A stretch of DNA of 64,000 nt from Porpolomopsis calyptriformis (Eukaryota; Basidiomycota; Agaricomycetes; Agaricales; Hygrophoraceae), in assembly GCA_951640195.1 (NCBI GenBank), contig OX621170.1, positions 2,108,001 to 2,172,000 on the forward strand, read 5' to 3'. Made by a program: the position numbers and the translations under genes. Positions 44,193 to 55,912 of the stretch are shown here, piece by piece. Within the stretch, counting starts at the first letter, position 1. Each line of letters opens with the position of its first letter. The notes under the pieces were generated by a model. It was not told the origin of the DNA and made no database searches. It saw nothing but the letters and a program-made list of their open reading frames with translations.

Positions 44193-46872
44193 ATGGCCAC
44201 CCAACCGATAGCCAACAAAGAAGGAGAGCTATTTGATGATGAGGCTTTATGGCCAGCCAAGACATCCACCCTCTTGAATAAACCGTCCAATTTCTGGCGC
44301 TTCTCAGAATTATCAACCCAAACAACATTCAAGCTCTTTTTCTACCACAACAACTCACTGCGATCTCGCGAAATACACATCCATTACCGCTCTATCCTTG
44401 CTTTCCTTGACCTGAGTCATCGCCACAGCTGCCTTGAAGCAGAGAACCAGGTACGACATGCAGGACGAATCAAACAGTACCTCCAGAACCTCTGTTTGGC
44501 CGTGCAGCATGAGTTGTGGTTTGAGGATCGTAAACTGCTCACTCAAGCATCATTGCGATTGAAGACGGTGAAGCAATGGGCCGTCAGAGTCTACCATTCA
44601 TTTGGACACTCTCAAACAGGTCGCCAACTCTATGCCGATCGTTGCAAAAACGAGAACCGTCTGCCTTATGAAGATGACGATCCGACTCAATATGGTGAGT
44701 AATCTTATCAATATTGGGTGCAACAGCTGATATTAAATCGCTCACTGAAGATTGGAAGAGTCACATATCCAGGGTCGTGTCATTTGGGAACGAGATGCTT
44801 GCGACCGACACTTGGTCAGACTCTCCAGCGACGGCTGGCACTTCAAGCGATGCCGCTCAAGAGAAATCTGACTCGCTGCAATATCTTATTGCGATCGGAT
44901 TCATCAACCATCCCAATGAACTGGGCCAAGGAGTGAGCGCCGCTAGTCTTCCCCAAAAACGATCTTTGTCCGATGATGAAGAACCCACGAGTCGAAAAAA
45001 ACATCAACCAGCTACGATATCTGGTATGTGAAGTTATTCGCATCGCATCATCCTTATGAAGAAGAAGATAACGCATAACATCAGCACCCCTCACCCAGAA
45101 TAAGCACGACTACTTTACTTCGTTGAGGGGAGTGAACTTTCCCCAGGACGCATCCTCGATTCAATGGGCCAATGGGTCGCAAACCGTACTTCCATGGGTT
45201 CACGTTCCGGGCCATCAAAATGCAGTCCGTCCATCATTTTGTGCTCGTTCTTGATCAGCTAACTGAAGCTTTGTTAAGGACGCTAAATTAGTTGAGGTGC
45301 TTGCCAAATCACCTGATGGTTCATCTGCAACCCATTCGATAAACAACTGGGACTTGGATGAAACTAACTATGTCGTTATCCCACCAAGAGAACCTTCCCA
45401 ACCACTTCATGCCATCGATGAAGCCGTGCGACTCCATCTCGCTAATCAGCGATGCATTATATTACAGGGTCAACATCTTGAAGGTCCGGAGACGTTTTGT
45501 AAGGAGGAGATCGAGGCAGCAAGGGGTCCATTAAGCCAGCCAGTTCAGTGGCATGGTACGTAAAATCCATCTCTACGATTACTGTGGTTTAATATTGTAT
45601 AGACGCAAGATTGCGTGCAGTCGGTAGGTCCAAGAAGGAGTCAGATGGCATCATCCACAGCCACTCTTCCCTGGGGGAGTTTATCGAGGCATCTGAGGAT
45701 GTAGACATCTGTGGAAATATCCTGGATGCCCCTTCACTGAGAAATGCCGCCCCCTCTATTATATGGTAAGAGTGCTGAGAGCTTGTACATTGGCTTATTT
45801 CAACAAGTAACCTTAACAGTCGAATAAGTGACGAAGCACTCACATTCCAGCTCACAAAACATGAATCATTCGCGAAGTTTTGGAAGCACCCTCCAAAGGA
45901 CAAGTCGAAGCATCACAAGATGCCGAATACTCGACAAGAACTAGTCCTTCCAGGGCCACAGGTTATTCGGATGTGCACCTGGCAAATGATGCAGTGGAAC
46001 CTGCTGACGCATGCTGGCTTCGTAACATTCCCCCACAAGGATGCTAACGGCTTGTGTACCTGGATCTATGCGCACGCCGGGATAAAAATTTGGGCCATTA
46101 TTCGACCTAGATACACAAAAAGTCACAACTCCCGGAACAAGTTGCGCAGCCTGCACAAGGATATTTGCTTCAGTCAACTACACCAACTGAATCAACATGC
46201 TCAGATTTTCACGACGTTTCTTTCTGCAGGGGAGATTCTGTAAGTTTTTATATTATTAACGCTCTAAAAATTGATTACTCATGCTCATATATTGATTCTA
46301 TGTGTCAGAATTATGCCTCCTGGCATTTGGCATGCCGTATACACCCCCACGCCAAGCTATTGTTCGGGAGGTCACTTTTATACCTATGAGACGCTTCACC
46401 TCACTGAACAATCGCGGGACTTCGACCATATGCATGGTCATTTTTCAACAAATGCAAATCACCACGTCTCAAGGTTGCTTTCTCGCATGGTTTTAGCGCT
46501 TCCACATGTCGCCAAAAGTCGAAGTGAGCACGTGAATGAATGATATCCCCTCATTTTTGTTTAAAAGCTAGCTTTCCAGAAATATATCGAAGGCCATTCT
46601 TGGCGCTGGCCAGAATGATTCTCAAATCGAATGAGTACCTTTTGCCGGGTGAGCAGAAAAGGCCAGACCTTCCGATGACCGAGTGGGATGTCCTTTTTCA
46701 GGAGGAAGAAGGAGAAATCAACGAGGCCCAGAAACAGATCAAGGCGATACTAGAAAGGGCAGGAATCAGCCTGACAGCTATGGAGTCAGAAGTACTCGTC
46801 AGTGGAGAGTATTGGATGGCGCTCAGTGAAGAAAAATGTTTATCCACCGAACTTTTTCTTCCACCGCCATAG
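44193..46872 (+). CDS. JmjC-domain protein with the unnamed N-terminal module (paralogue 2)
   Basis: ATG at 44193 (MATQPIANKEGELFDDEALW). The module core KQWAVRVYHSFGHSQTGRQL is in exon 1 (44193-44694); a 56-nt intron precedes DWKSHISRVVSFGNEML. An acidic/basic linker (KRSLSDDEEPTSRKKHQP) leads to the JmjC part: MCTWQMMQWNLLTHAGF, then FPHKDANGLCTWIYAHAG with the Fe-binding H-x-D, GIKIWAIIRP, and after an intron MPPGIWHAVYTPTPSYC with the distal His, and GGHFYTYETLHL. It ends at a TAG after ELFLPPP. Fe(II)/2OG hydroxylase or demethylase chemistry in the nucleus is expected from the family. All three metal ligands are present and no stop is seen in the inferred exons. Confidence 0.78.
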
Positions 46873-47872
46873 GGACAGTTTCTATTCATTATCTATTGAT
46901 GTGCTGCTATCATATGCCTGTACTTTGTTACAGTTTTACAATCGATACAATTGAGTTGGACTTTGATGCTCATGTCTCACGTGAAAAAAAAAAAACATAC
47001 ATGAATACATACATTACCTTGCCTGCGATGAAACCAATTACAACCTCATGTAACCTAGTAGATATGCCGAACACAATCTGCTTTATTTACATATACAGAA
47101 AGGTGGCAGCTTCTGGACTCCCTATCCCTTAGGGAGATAGAGCCCCACGTTGTACTTGCGGTTAGTGTTTGGCCCAGCAGATGCGCTACACCCTTGAAGC
47201 TATTATCTCCCTCGGTTCACCCGTGTGGTTGAATGGTTGGGTCGCGTCGGTTGGCTGGGTGGGTTGCGCGCAGCTAACTCAGCCTCTGTCTCTCGTAATA
47301 GAGCTGCCTTCATTTTCTTCTTTTTATTCCGCTTCCACTTGTTTTGTTTGTAGTTTTTCCCTCGTTCAACCTGTGCTGTTGAAGTGGGAGAGAAATAAGA
47401 ATAAGAATAAGTTAATAAATCAATACGCAATAAATAAATTCACGTTGAGTAGCCTGCCTACTTGGAGGTTCCGAGGTTCGTACCACGGCCACACGTGTAG
47501 ATGATTGTCTGCTATACAGTAGTCAAAGGATGCTAAGTTATCGAGCGGCTGAATGAACTAACTTGTTTGGCTGCACGATGCATGTTGGCAATGGAGCCCT
47601 AAGCCTCTGTTCGATTTCGCCTGCGAATGAAGAAGAAATCTCCTCTGTGGCTGATCATCATCATCAGTCTAGATATTTGATATCTGGTGTGGCATGAGAC
47701 CCATAGATCCCATTCACGTACCAGCTTTTGAGGTAGAATGTGCCAATGCGACATCCAATGGTGATTTATCCACATGTGTTGGGTCGATACTTATATCGAA
47801 CTCAGGGATCTTGACTGTGGCTGATCGTTTAGTCAGGATATCTGATGTAGCATGAGAGCGATGGATCCCATT
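46873..47872. other. 1-kb region between convergent genes, no gene recognised
   Basis: Contains an A13 run at 46985-46997 and a short tRNA-like arrangement (discussed under rejected items). No supported coding region. Confidence 0.5.
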
Positions 47873-48637
47873 CACACACCAGCTTGTTGTGCCAAACAGG
47901 TGTCGCCTTTGTCGAGAAGGTCGGCTGCAGAGAGTAAAACGTTTGAAGGGCCCACAGAGATATGTTCCCTCGCTTTGTTCAGTGCGCTTGCAAGGCTGTC
48001 TATAATACGATGACCCGAATTCATCCAGGTATTTTGTTTTTTATATTTGTTGAAAATATCTGTCCATCCTATTATAGAACGTAGTATAAACCATCAGGAC
48101 TTTGGGAGCGATTCATCACGTACGATATTCCAATGGGTCGCCATGCATATAACTCTCCCAGCCCTGTTCTCTGCATGTGGTGAGATAAGCGTCACGGTCA
48201 GGCTTTGAGTGGCCAAAGGAGTGCATCGTTCGAACGGCCCAAGGCCGGGTACTCCAAGGTTGTTCATTAAAGCTGGAAGGGGGTTCCATTGCGAAGAATT
48301 CTTCAAGGAGGTCATCCCTTAGCAGCTCTAAATAGCGCGACATCGATTTATCTCCAGAAACCAGGCTAGCCCAATATTGAAGATCAAGAAACGCAACCTG
48401 TTGGCACAGCATGAATGGCAAGGAAAAGTGGCGAGACTGATTCGTGATGATATTAAAGGCAATGAATTCCAATGGAAAATACTTCCAGCGTATCTTTGTG
48501 TCGGAACCCATCGGTTTGAACAGGTAGTTCTTTGAATTCTCCAATTCAAATAGACACAGCCAGCTGCTTGGTTGAACCTCTGAGATGCCATCCTGCCATC
48601 TATGGGTATCGTTGAGAATAAAATCGAGATCTGCCAT
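47873..48637 (-). CDS. Paralogue 3 of the unnamed module
   Basis: ATG at 48637 (MADLDFILNDTHRWQDGISE). Exon 1 ends after RPWAVRTMHSFGHSKPDRDA and MHGDPLEYR. A 55-nt intron (48069-48123, GTACGT...ATAATAG) joins in phase to a second exon WTDIFNKYKKQNTWMNSGHR with a TGA at 47873-47875. The total is about 236 aa with no JmjC domain. The intron is at the same codon as in the other two members. It faces them tail to tail. Confidence 0.6.
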
Positions 48638-49875
48638 TGGATTCGGATTCGGTAGTGCTTTCGGAACTTGTGAATGTTTGTTAATCCTATATTTGGTAGG
48701 TGTTCAAATCGAGCCCAGCATAACTTATGCTTGGCTGCGCACTTCAAAAGAGGCAGTTTGGACAATCGTGAGTGTAATTATAAAAGAAGGATGAACCATA
48801 AAATCAAGTGAGATGTTGAGGTCATCTCCATTGGAACTAAAATCGATGAAATTTTATCACCGAAGGTCTCTTTTTCTCGTTTGAATAGTAGCGACTTTCT
48901 CATTGTATTACAGCATTCGTAACTGAAATTTACTGATAAACAGATCAACTGGCACTGATTCGTGGTGATCATGCAATGATTAGATGTACTTTGGGCATGG
49001 TGAAGTCAATTTAATGTAGACTAGTCAGCTGCCGCCTTAGCTAAATGTAAGTTTTCCAATTTGCTAATGATCCGCACCTACAAACCTACTCTGTGGTATT
49101 GTTTTTCAGTAACTAGAAATTTTCATCACTGAAAAGATGTGAGGGGGTGATTGAGTGATTTAGTTACTGTTTTTCGTTGATTTCCCTTCCCTTCCTTCCA
49201 ACAGTCTCATTTTGGCAAAGGTTTGCTAATGTCTTCAACCTTATCGATAGCCTGTATTATGGAACGCAATACTTGCCTGCTAAGAAAACTTTAAATGCCG
49301 TCAATCTACGACATGCCAAGGTAAAGGGCCTCGGGTACACCTAGTATAGCAACATAAGATTAAAGTACGGCTGAAAGACATCTTTGTGCTTCTTCAGACG
49401 ACTCAGAATCACTTATTTCTCACTTTGTAATGGAGCGTGACTGCCATCCTTGATGATGTTGGAGAAGCGGTGAATGGTTTGCACCTTGGTGAGTGGTCAT
49501 CTGGATACCAACACAAAAGGTCATAATGAAAATTCAATTCATAGGGAATATCCGACGTGCGTGAGCAGATGAAATGTAGGAAAAGAGAGTGCGGGAGTGA
49601 GAATGGGTACGAGGGCCACCCTGAGAAGAAGGTAAAGAGGAAGTTGGCTAAGGGAGAACAAGGTGGAATCTACAGACGGGAGGGATGGCAAGGGTCACCA
49701 TCCATGCTTCTCTACTGCATCTGAGAGATTGCGTGCCGAATCTTGATAACCATATTATTCAACACAGGGGCCTGATATTCAGATTTTTTAATGAAAGCCT
49801 TACCGTTCGATCCCAACCTCAGCATTTCCATCCTCTCGCCGTAACCGTTTGAAATCGTTTTGATCTCTCTGACCC
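48638..49875. other. Intergenic region, no gene recognised
   Basis: AT-rich with only short open frames. No family motif, RNA gene or repeat is evident on either strand. Confidence 0.45.
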
Positions 49876-50441
49876 CTAACCATCAATCCCATGGCTCTCC
49901 GTCGACTGTGGTCCAATGGGGTCATTATCAGTCCCCGGCTGGGTTGGCGCAGTGACGATCCCACAGTGGATTGTTTGCTGGATCTCTTCGGCTATCTTGC
50001 CATCGCCATCCATTGTCGACTGGGTGTTTACCGACGGCTCTGCTATGGTTGTCATCTTCGTGTTCTTTGAATTGACATAGACGGTCGGTAGTGTTTCTTC
50101 AGTTTCCTCATCCGACAAAAATTTGGCCTTCCATTGCTTTCTTCTTCTCGGGCTGACAGCTTTGGGGATGTTCATCTCATTCGCCTAACACGTCCCCTCT
50201 GTCAACCTGAAAAAAAGGAAAAGAGCAAGCTCACCTGGTGATGTTGGGCAGCGTGACTTTGATTCCCCGCAGATCCTGGTCCCATGGGGTTTCCCTCACC
50301 CTCCATCTGGTCTGAGGTCGTAACCCTCTGAGATTGAGATCTAGTGGCCAAGTGAGGCGACGCGGACACAGTCATGAAGAAGACTGCTGGAGATGGTCGT
50401 AGTAGAGGACCGTTCAGGTTCACCCTGTCAAACTGTGGCAT
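49876..50441 (-). CDS. Small hypothetical protein (about 165-170 aa)
   Basis: ATG at 50439-50441 (MPQFDRVNLNGPLLRPSPAV). A GTGAGC donor after AAQHHQ and an acceptor near 50186 join to ANEMNIPKAVSPRRRKQWKA, then an acidic Thr-rich tail to a TGA at 49876. Low-complexity, with a basic patch (SPRRRKQWKAKF) that could be a nuclear signal. No family is recognised. It shares a 115-bp divergent spacer with the F-box gene at 50557. Confidence 0.45.
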
Positions 50442-50556
50442 TTTAAGCGACCCTAGCCACGTGAATAATCGATTTTAGTTGAGAGTGAGTCAAAGCGTCG
50501 AGGTCGACTTAGTATATAGAGCAGCCGAAAGTCTCCCAAAACCACCATCATCCATC

Positions 50557-51360
50557 ATGATTTCCCTTCCCATAGATCTGTGGCTCAAAATTATCCCCTA
50601 CATTCAGAACTCGTCCCAAGATCTGCTCGCACTGGCACTAGTAAACAGGAACTTTGCCTCCGTTGTGTTTCCATTCCTGGCCCGATACATGCTTGTCGAT
50701 CCAATGCCAAAGCCGCAACACCCGATTCGTTTCCTTGAATTCACCTCCATCAGGAATTGGCACGGCGGTTGGGTTCAGCAAAATTTGAAGAGGGCTGGGA
50801 GCAACCTGAGGGTCACCAGGTTGGGATTCAATACGTCCGGTTGTCAGTGTTTCAGGTTATTCCTATGTGTCTGGGTTTTATCGCTAACCCCGCATGAAGA
50901 TGACTGCGTCGAACTCACGCACCTAAACTTTTTCCACAACGTGTGGCTCAGGGAAGTTACCCTCTCTGGATTACGACTAAGACGGCCGGGTAACGTCAAC
51001 CTAATCGATATCTCGAGGATATTTGCTGGATGTTCTATGGAAGATTTGACCAAGTTCACTCTCGATCTTACACGGGCCAACTGGGATAACTGCATCAAAG
51101 TCAATTGGGCCCTCCTCGACGCATATCTTTCCTCGAGACCTTCCCTTCAATCTGTGCACATTTTAGGCCCTCTGTCTGTGATGGAGGTCAGCGATATCAT
51201 GCCACTGGTCACCGCGAAGGGCATCCTTGATGTCACGTTCAGGCCAACTTTGCCGGAACCATCGGTACCATTGGTACCATGGCCATCTATATCTGGGCGG
51301 ATACGTAGGAGGAAGTTTCGAAGAAGGAAGGGGAGTGGAACGGGGCAGGATACAGGTTGA
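50557..51360 (+). CDS. F-box-like protein, left arm of a palindrome
   Basis: Intronless, 267 codons from the ATG at 50557. The N-terminus MISLPIDLWLKIIPYIQNSS followed by DLLALALVNRNFASVVFPFL is the F-box pattern (Skp1 binding, SCF ubiquitin ligase). The rest has Leu-rich segments (LREVTLSGLRLRRPG, SRPSLQSVHILGPL) that may be the substrate side. The C-terminus is basic (RIRRRKFRRRKGSG), unlike its partner at 52137. Confidence 0.7.
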   Translation: MISLPIDLWLKIIPYIQNSSQDLLALALVNRNFASVVFPFLARYMLVDPMPKPQHPIRFLEFTSIRNWHGGWVQQNLKRAGSNLRVTRLGFNTSGCQCFRLFLCVWVLSLTPHEDDCVELTHLNFFHNVWLREVTLSGLRLRRPGNVNLIDISRIFAGCSMEDLTKFTLDLTRANWDNCIKVNWALLDAYLSSRPSLQSVHILGPLSVMEVSDIMPLVTAKGILDVTFRPTLPEPSVPLVPWPSISGRIRRRKFRRRKGSGTGQDTG

Positions 51361-52136
51361 ATAGGAACGGGGCAATGTTATCCTGTAACAATCTGTTGAA
51401 ATGGATCCGTTATGACCCTGGCTGATACTGACCAGTCCGAAGTGGAAGATATTGTCCTCTTGAGACTACCCAAGCCGAAGTCAGAGAACACAGAGAGAGA
51501 TCGTTGTCATTGTTACTACATACATTTGCATCTGTGTCTACTTTTTATATGTATGCGACATCAAAGGGGTCAGGGCTTTGTGATCCTTTGATAGCACGAT
51601 AGCCGATTGGTTGTTTGAAAAGATAGTTGAGACGGGATTGGGCCAAATACTTCACCAATAAAGGTGCGGAGCCATAAGGCTTCCTTTGCAGCACGAGTTG
51701 CTACATATTTAGCTTTAGGGATCTCTCCGATGGGAAATGGCAGGGCGAATCTGCGTGGGTGACAAAAGCAACAGTTCGATATTACTTGCAGCCGCTGCGC
51801 AATCCAACAATCTTTCTTCTCAGTAATATCGTGCTATCAAAGGATCACAAAGCGCTTCGCTTTGTAGGTTAGACCCCTTCGATGTCGTATACATATAAAA
51901 AGTAGACACAGATGCAGCAACAATGACAACGATCTCTCTCTGTGTTCTCCGCCTTGGGCTTGGGTCGTCTCAAGAGGACGATATCTTCCAATCCAGACTC
52001 ATCAGTATCAGGCAGGGTCATCATACGCGATCCATTGCAACAGATGGCTACAGGATAACGTCACCACATTCCCATTCAACCCGTATCCTGCCCCCTTCCA
52101 CTACCCTTCCTTCTTCAAAACTTCTTCCTGCCTCGC

Positions 52137-52880
52137 TTACATACCCACCCACGATAGGGATGGCCATGGTACCGATGGTTCCGGCAGGGTTGGCATGGAT
52201 GTCACCCTAAGGATGCCCTTGGTGCCAATCAGTGGCATGATATCGTTGACCTCTATCACAAACAGAGGGCCTAAAATGTGCACAGATTGAAGGGAAGGTC
52301 TCGAGGAAAGATATGCGTCGAGGAGGGCCCAATTGACGTTGACGCAGTTATCCAGGTTGGCCCGTGTAAGATCCAGAGTGAACTTGGTCAAAGCACTCAT
52401 CAGACATCCAGCAAATATTCTCGAGATATCGATTGTGTCGTAGTGACCCGGCATTTTTAGTCGTAATCCAGAGAGGGTAACTTCCCTGAGGTATAAGTTG
52501 CGGGAAAAGCTTAACCGCTCGAGTTCTAGGCAGTCATCTTTATGCGGGATTAGTGATAAAGCCCAGACATATAGGAATAAACTAAAACACTGACATCCGG
52601 AGGCATCGAATCCCAACCTGGCGACCCACAGGTTACTCCCGGCCATCTCCAGATGTTCCTGAACCAAATCGCCGCCCCACTCCGAAATGGCGGTGAACTC
52701 AACAAGGTGGATAGGGTGTCGCGGCTGTGGCAATGGATTGACGATGGCATATTGGGCCAGGGAGGGCAACACAGCGGAGGAAACATCCCTATTCACTAGG
52801 GATAGTGCGAGTAGATCCCTGGGCCTGTCCTGAATGTGGGAGATTATTTTGAACCACAGCTCTAGGGGAAGGAGGATCAT
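52137..52880 (-). CDS. F-box-like protein, right arm of the palindrome
   Basis: 247 codons, intronless, ATG at 52880 (MILLPLELWFKIISHIQDRP, then DLLALSLVNRDVSSAVLP). It is collinear with the protein at 50557 to near the end, with many substitutions but no frameshift, which suggests both are or were under selection. The C-terminus is shorter (PSVPWPSLSWVGM). Confidence 0.7.
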   Translation of the reverse strand: MILLPLELWFKIISHIQDRPRDLLALSLVNRDVSSAVLPSLAQYAIVNPLPQPRHPIHLVEFTAISEWGGDLVQEHLEMAGSNLWVARLGFDASGCQCFSLFLYVWALSLIPHKDDCLELERLSFSRNLYLREVTLSGLRLKMPGHYDTIDISRIFAGCLMSALTKFTLDLTRANLDNCVNVNWALLDAYLSSRPSLQSVHILGPLFVIEVNDIMPLIGTKGILRVTSMPTLPEPSVPWPSLSWVGM

Positions 52881-53538
52881 GATGGATGGTGGGTGGTGGC
52901 TTAGGGAGAAAGTGGAGAATTGGGGTCGAGAAAAAATGAGGGGATTTTATAGTGTGGATGCCACGATTATTGTGGCTTGTGGCAAACGAGCTCTGCCCAC
53001 GCTCACTGTCGATTGGCTTGGTTTTCTCGCCCCTTAATTCTCAGACCGCGGTAGGTTCATGTCCTGTCAGCGAACGCTGCATGCGTCATGCAGTTAGTCA
53101 GTGCTACACAGCGCTATGTTACCATTCACCTTCGGTCGGCCTGGTTCTTGCCTCTTAGCTTCACTGCACCACAATGTATCACCACCTTTTAACCAAGTAC
53201 ACTCTGTTCGGAACAGAGCGGTTCGGTTCAGAGGAGTACACTGAAACTCTGTTAGACTGCTCTCCAACCTTTGCTTCAAACGGAATGCATTTATTTCAGC
53301 CAGGCCTCTAAGTGAACGCAAGGGAGAAGGGCAGGTAGAAGAAGGTGGCAGGATCAGGATCGAATGGCGCAGTGTTATTCCACAGTTGTCCTCTACTTTT
53401 TAGCTCAATCTACAGCTCCATCGACTCAATACGGTATATGCAGTGAAGTATAGCAGGCGTAGCTGATAAATCTCGACAAACAAACCATACTTGCCCCGAT
53501 CACTTTAGTGCATCTTGCTAAATCTCTTGATAAAATCC
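52881..53538. other. Intergenic region, no gene recognised
   Basis: Upstream of two divergent genes. It contains a small palindrome gcatgcgtcatgc near 53080. No supported gene. Confidence 0.45.
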
Positions 53539-55543
53539 ATGGAGACTGATTTGCATGCTCTCGAAACTAGCTGGTGGCCTGTTGGAAAGGTCCCGCAGGC
53601 CACGGTTCCGCTATCCTCACGATGCTATATCAAAAACACCACCCAGGATGGACTCATGTCAGTCCAAGCGGCCCAACATATTTGTTCTCTCCCGATAAAG
53701 TGGAGGCCAATATTCACCGTCATTGACTTGTGCCAGCTTCAGCTGCAATTTCAAAAAGAGGATGGAGGGAGTCATCTTGGAAAGTTGATGGTATGGTATG
53801 ACATGCTTAGGACGTATATCATAAAGGAAGCGCAAAGAGAAAAGCCTGCGTCTGGCAGTCTTTGGATTCCTGATGTCGTTCATCGGTTCTGTGTTCGACT
53901 GGAGCTAGGGAAGGCCCACCAGCCCAAAAAACTCAAAGCATTCGAAGCCGAGCTTAGAAGCCATTATTCTTCCAGACAACACTGGTGGTATGGTAAGATA
54001 TCGATATTTTCAAGGCTAGGCTTGAGTAATAAATGCTTGTATACCCAGACCTTTTATCCTGGAAGCAGAGCAAAGAATTCTACTGGCTTCCCCAAGTCCT
54101 AAAATCCGTTGATCCTTTCAGTGACCGATCGAATTGCACCACCTGGCTTGACGGTTTCGAAGCAGACTGCATCTTATTTGGGTTCACCAATCGTTTGGAG
54201 GCTGTCGCGATCTCCTCCGTGGAACTTGAGCGTGTACCTGAGCTTGAACTTGGACCTGGGTATGAACACGAACACGAATATGAACAAGATGATAACGATC
54301 AAGGTGAGGGTGAAGGTGAAGGTGTGTGATCCTGATGTCAATTCGATAGCTTGTTAAGTACTTATCATTCAATTAATTTCATGAGCTCCAAAAAGGAAGC
54401 GAGGACGCCCACGCAAGGACAAGCATGTTGAATTATCTAATGATTTCCCCAAAGCACGGATTCTGAGGAGTGGAGAGAGGGTTGCATCTTGCCCTATGGA
54501 TTTCTTTCAGACCCTCCCTGCATTAACGGGGGGTGATGTCCCCAGAAAAAAGGCCATGAGAAAGGTACCGACTATGTTATTTTTCAATGGCGTCATATTC
54601 ACCATACACAGAGAATTCAAGCGAATACAAAACCAGAAGCAGAAGCAGGCGTCTCAGCAAAGTCACTACCTGCTTCTCCTGGCAAGGACTTCCAGGTTTG
54701 TTTGTAGTTTTATGTTTGTATTTGAATGATTTGTACAGGTAAGACGCCCTAAGCAGCCCTCATTGGCAAGGCGTATACCCTCCTCAGCTATACCATCTGT
54801 GAATCACCCTCAGCAGGTGGGTCTTATCTTCTTCATACCTAGTCAGAAGCAATGGCGATTTATCCAAGAATTCGTCCAGAAAAATCGAAATCGAAATCTA
54901 TCCGAAAGCCTGCTTGTAGGTCTGGATCCAGAAATAGAGGTTGAGAAAAGGAAAAGGGTATAGTATTTTCCCCATCATGTGCCTCGTGTATGCTTATATG
55001 TATGTCTCCTAGGATACGAAGGGGAAGGGGCGCGCTACAGACACCACTCTGGTGGGTATCAGGCTTGCATTCGAGTCATTCGGAGTACAAGTCCAGATGG
55101 ATGGTGACGGTAGCCATCCTTTTTCTTCTAGGTCATGGATGATGGTCACGATAAGCTAGAACCAGAACCCATCCCACGTTGGGTGAAATTGCTCCTTCAG
55201 CCACTCAGCGGTAATGCAGATGACCTCGCAACCCACCTCCTTGATCTATCGGATGCAACGAAAGGATACGACAAGAAAGGCATATGGGTCGATTTGTCAC
55301 ACTTTGATGTAGACATGGTATGTCTTTCTGTCGAATATGGGGGTATTGCATCCATCCATTTTTCTGACTAGATCAAGAATCTGGTGATGGAGTGGAAAAA
55401 GCGACAAGACTTGGCAAATTTCACTATGTTTGAGGACAACGACGAGTTGGTTTTCATGAAGAGAACGTTCAAAGGCATACACGCCCTCATTGCCAAAGGT
55501 GCCATGCACAACTTTCATAAGTATGTTGAGGAAATGATGAAAT
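53539..55543 (+). CDS. AT-hook protein of unknown family
   Basis: ATG at 53539 (METDLHALETSWWPVGKVPQ). Exon 1 ends HSSRQHWWY-like and is joined in phase (intron about 53993-54049) to DLLSWKQSKEFYWLPQVLKS. An acidic His/Glu/Gly run follows (EHEHEYEQDDNDQGEGEGEG), then an exon beginning PKRKRGRPRKDKHVEL, whose RGRPRK core is an AT-hook for minor-groove DNA binding. Basic exons (RRPKQPSLARRIPSS; EVEKRKR) and a final part PIPRWVKLLLQPLSGNADDL to KYVEEMMK complete it. The stop is at 55543. The N-terminal domain is not recognised. A nuclear, DNA-associated role is inferred. Confidence 0.6.
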
Positions 55544-55679
55544 GAAGACAAGGTTGCGATGCACAAATGAATAGAATGGCTGAATGAACGAATGCTGAAC
55601 GAATGCTGAATGCTATTACAGCTAATAAAGCTACCCCATCTTCAGACAAAAACCAGGTGAATAGTACAGTGAGTGTATA

Positions 55680-55903
55680 TTAAGATTCCTTGCGATCGCC
55701 AATCCTAAGCTTCAGGGACCCATTATCAACAAAATGACCAAAATGCTGGCACAAAATTAATTCAAAATTCTTTGGGGGATCGTTAGGGCATCCCAATACA
55801 ATCAGTTTAAGCCATAAATTAAAAAAATCGGCGGTCCCATTCTTGAGATATATGTAAAACACTCCATTTATACCATTATGCAGCCCAGCTATTGTATTGC
55901 ACT
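55680..55903 (-). CDS. Exon A of the unknown gene at the duplication edge (copy 2), truncated
   Basis: Same exon as 31744-31950 up to VDNGSL, then the duplication ends and the frame continues into unrelated sequence KLRIGDRKES with a TAA at 55680. The GTATGT donor and the acidic last exon of copy 1 are missing, so copy 2 has lost the true 3' end. Confidence 0.5.
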
Positions 55904-55912
55904 CTATAAATC

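Larger units (their letters stand above)
50540..52900. repeat. Large imperfect palindrome holding two F-box genes
   Basis: Arm 50540-51602 and arm 51828-52900 are inverted copies. Similarity covers both coding regions and about 240 bp of 3' sequence (for example atcaaaggggtcagg / inverted atcgaaggggtctaac and ctactttttatatgtatgcg / inverted ctactttttatatgtatacg). The spacer of about 225 bp is unique. Confidence 0.85.

Noticed and set aside
47221..47500. tRNA-like arrangement: cgtgtgg ... ggttcgtacc ... ccacacg
   Set aside because: The outer 7-bp pairing and loose A- and B-box matches exist, but the interior would need an intron of about 200 nt and the T-stem has a mismatch and an extra base. 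Too weak to call.
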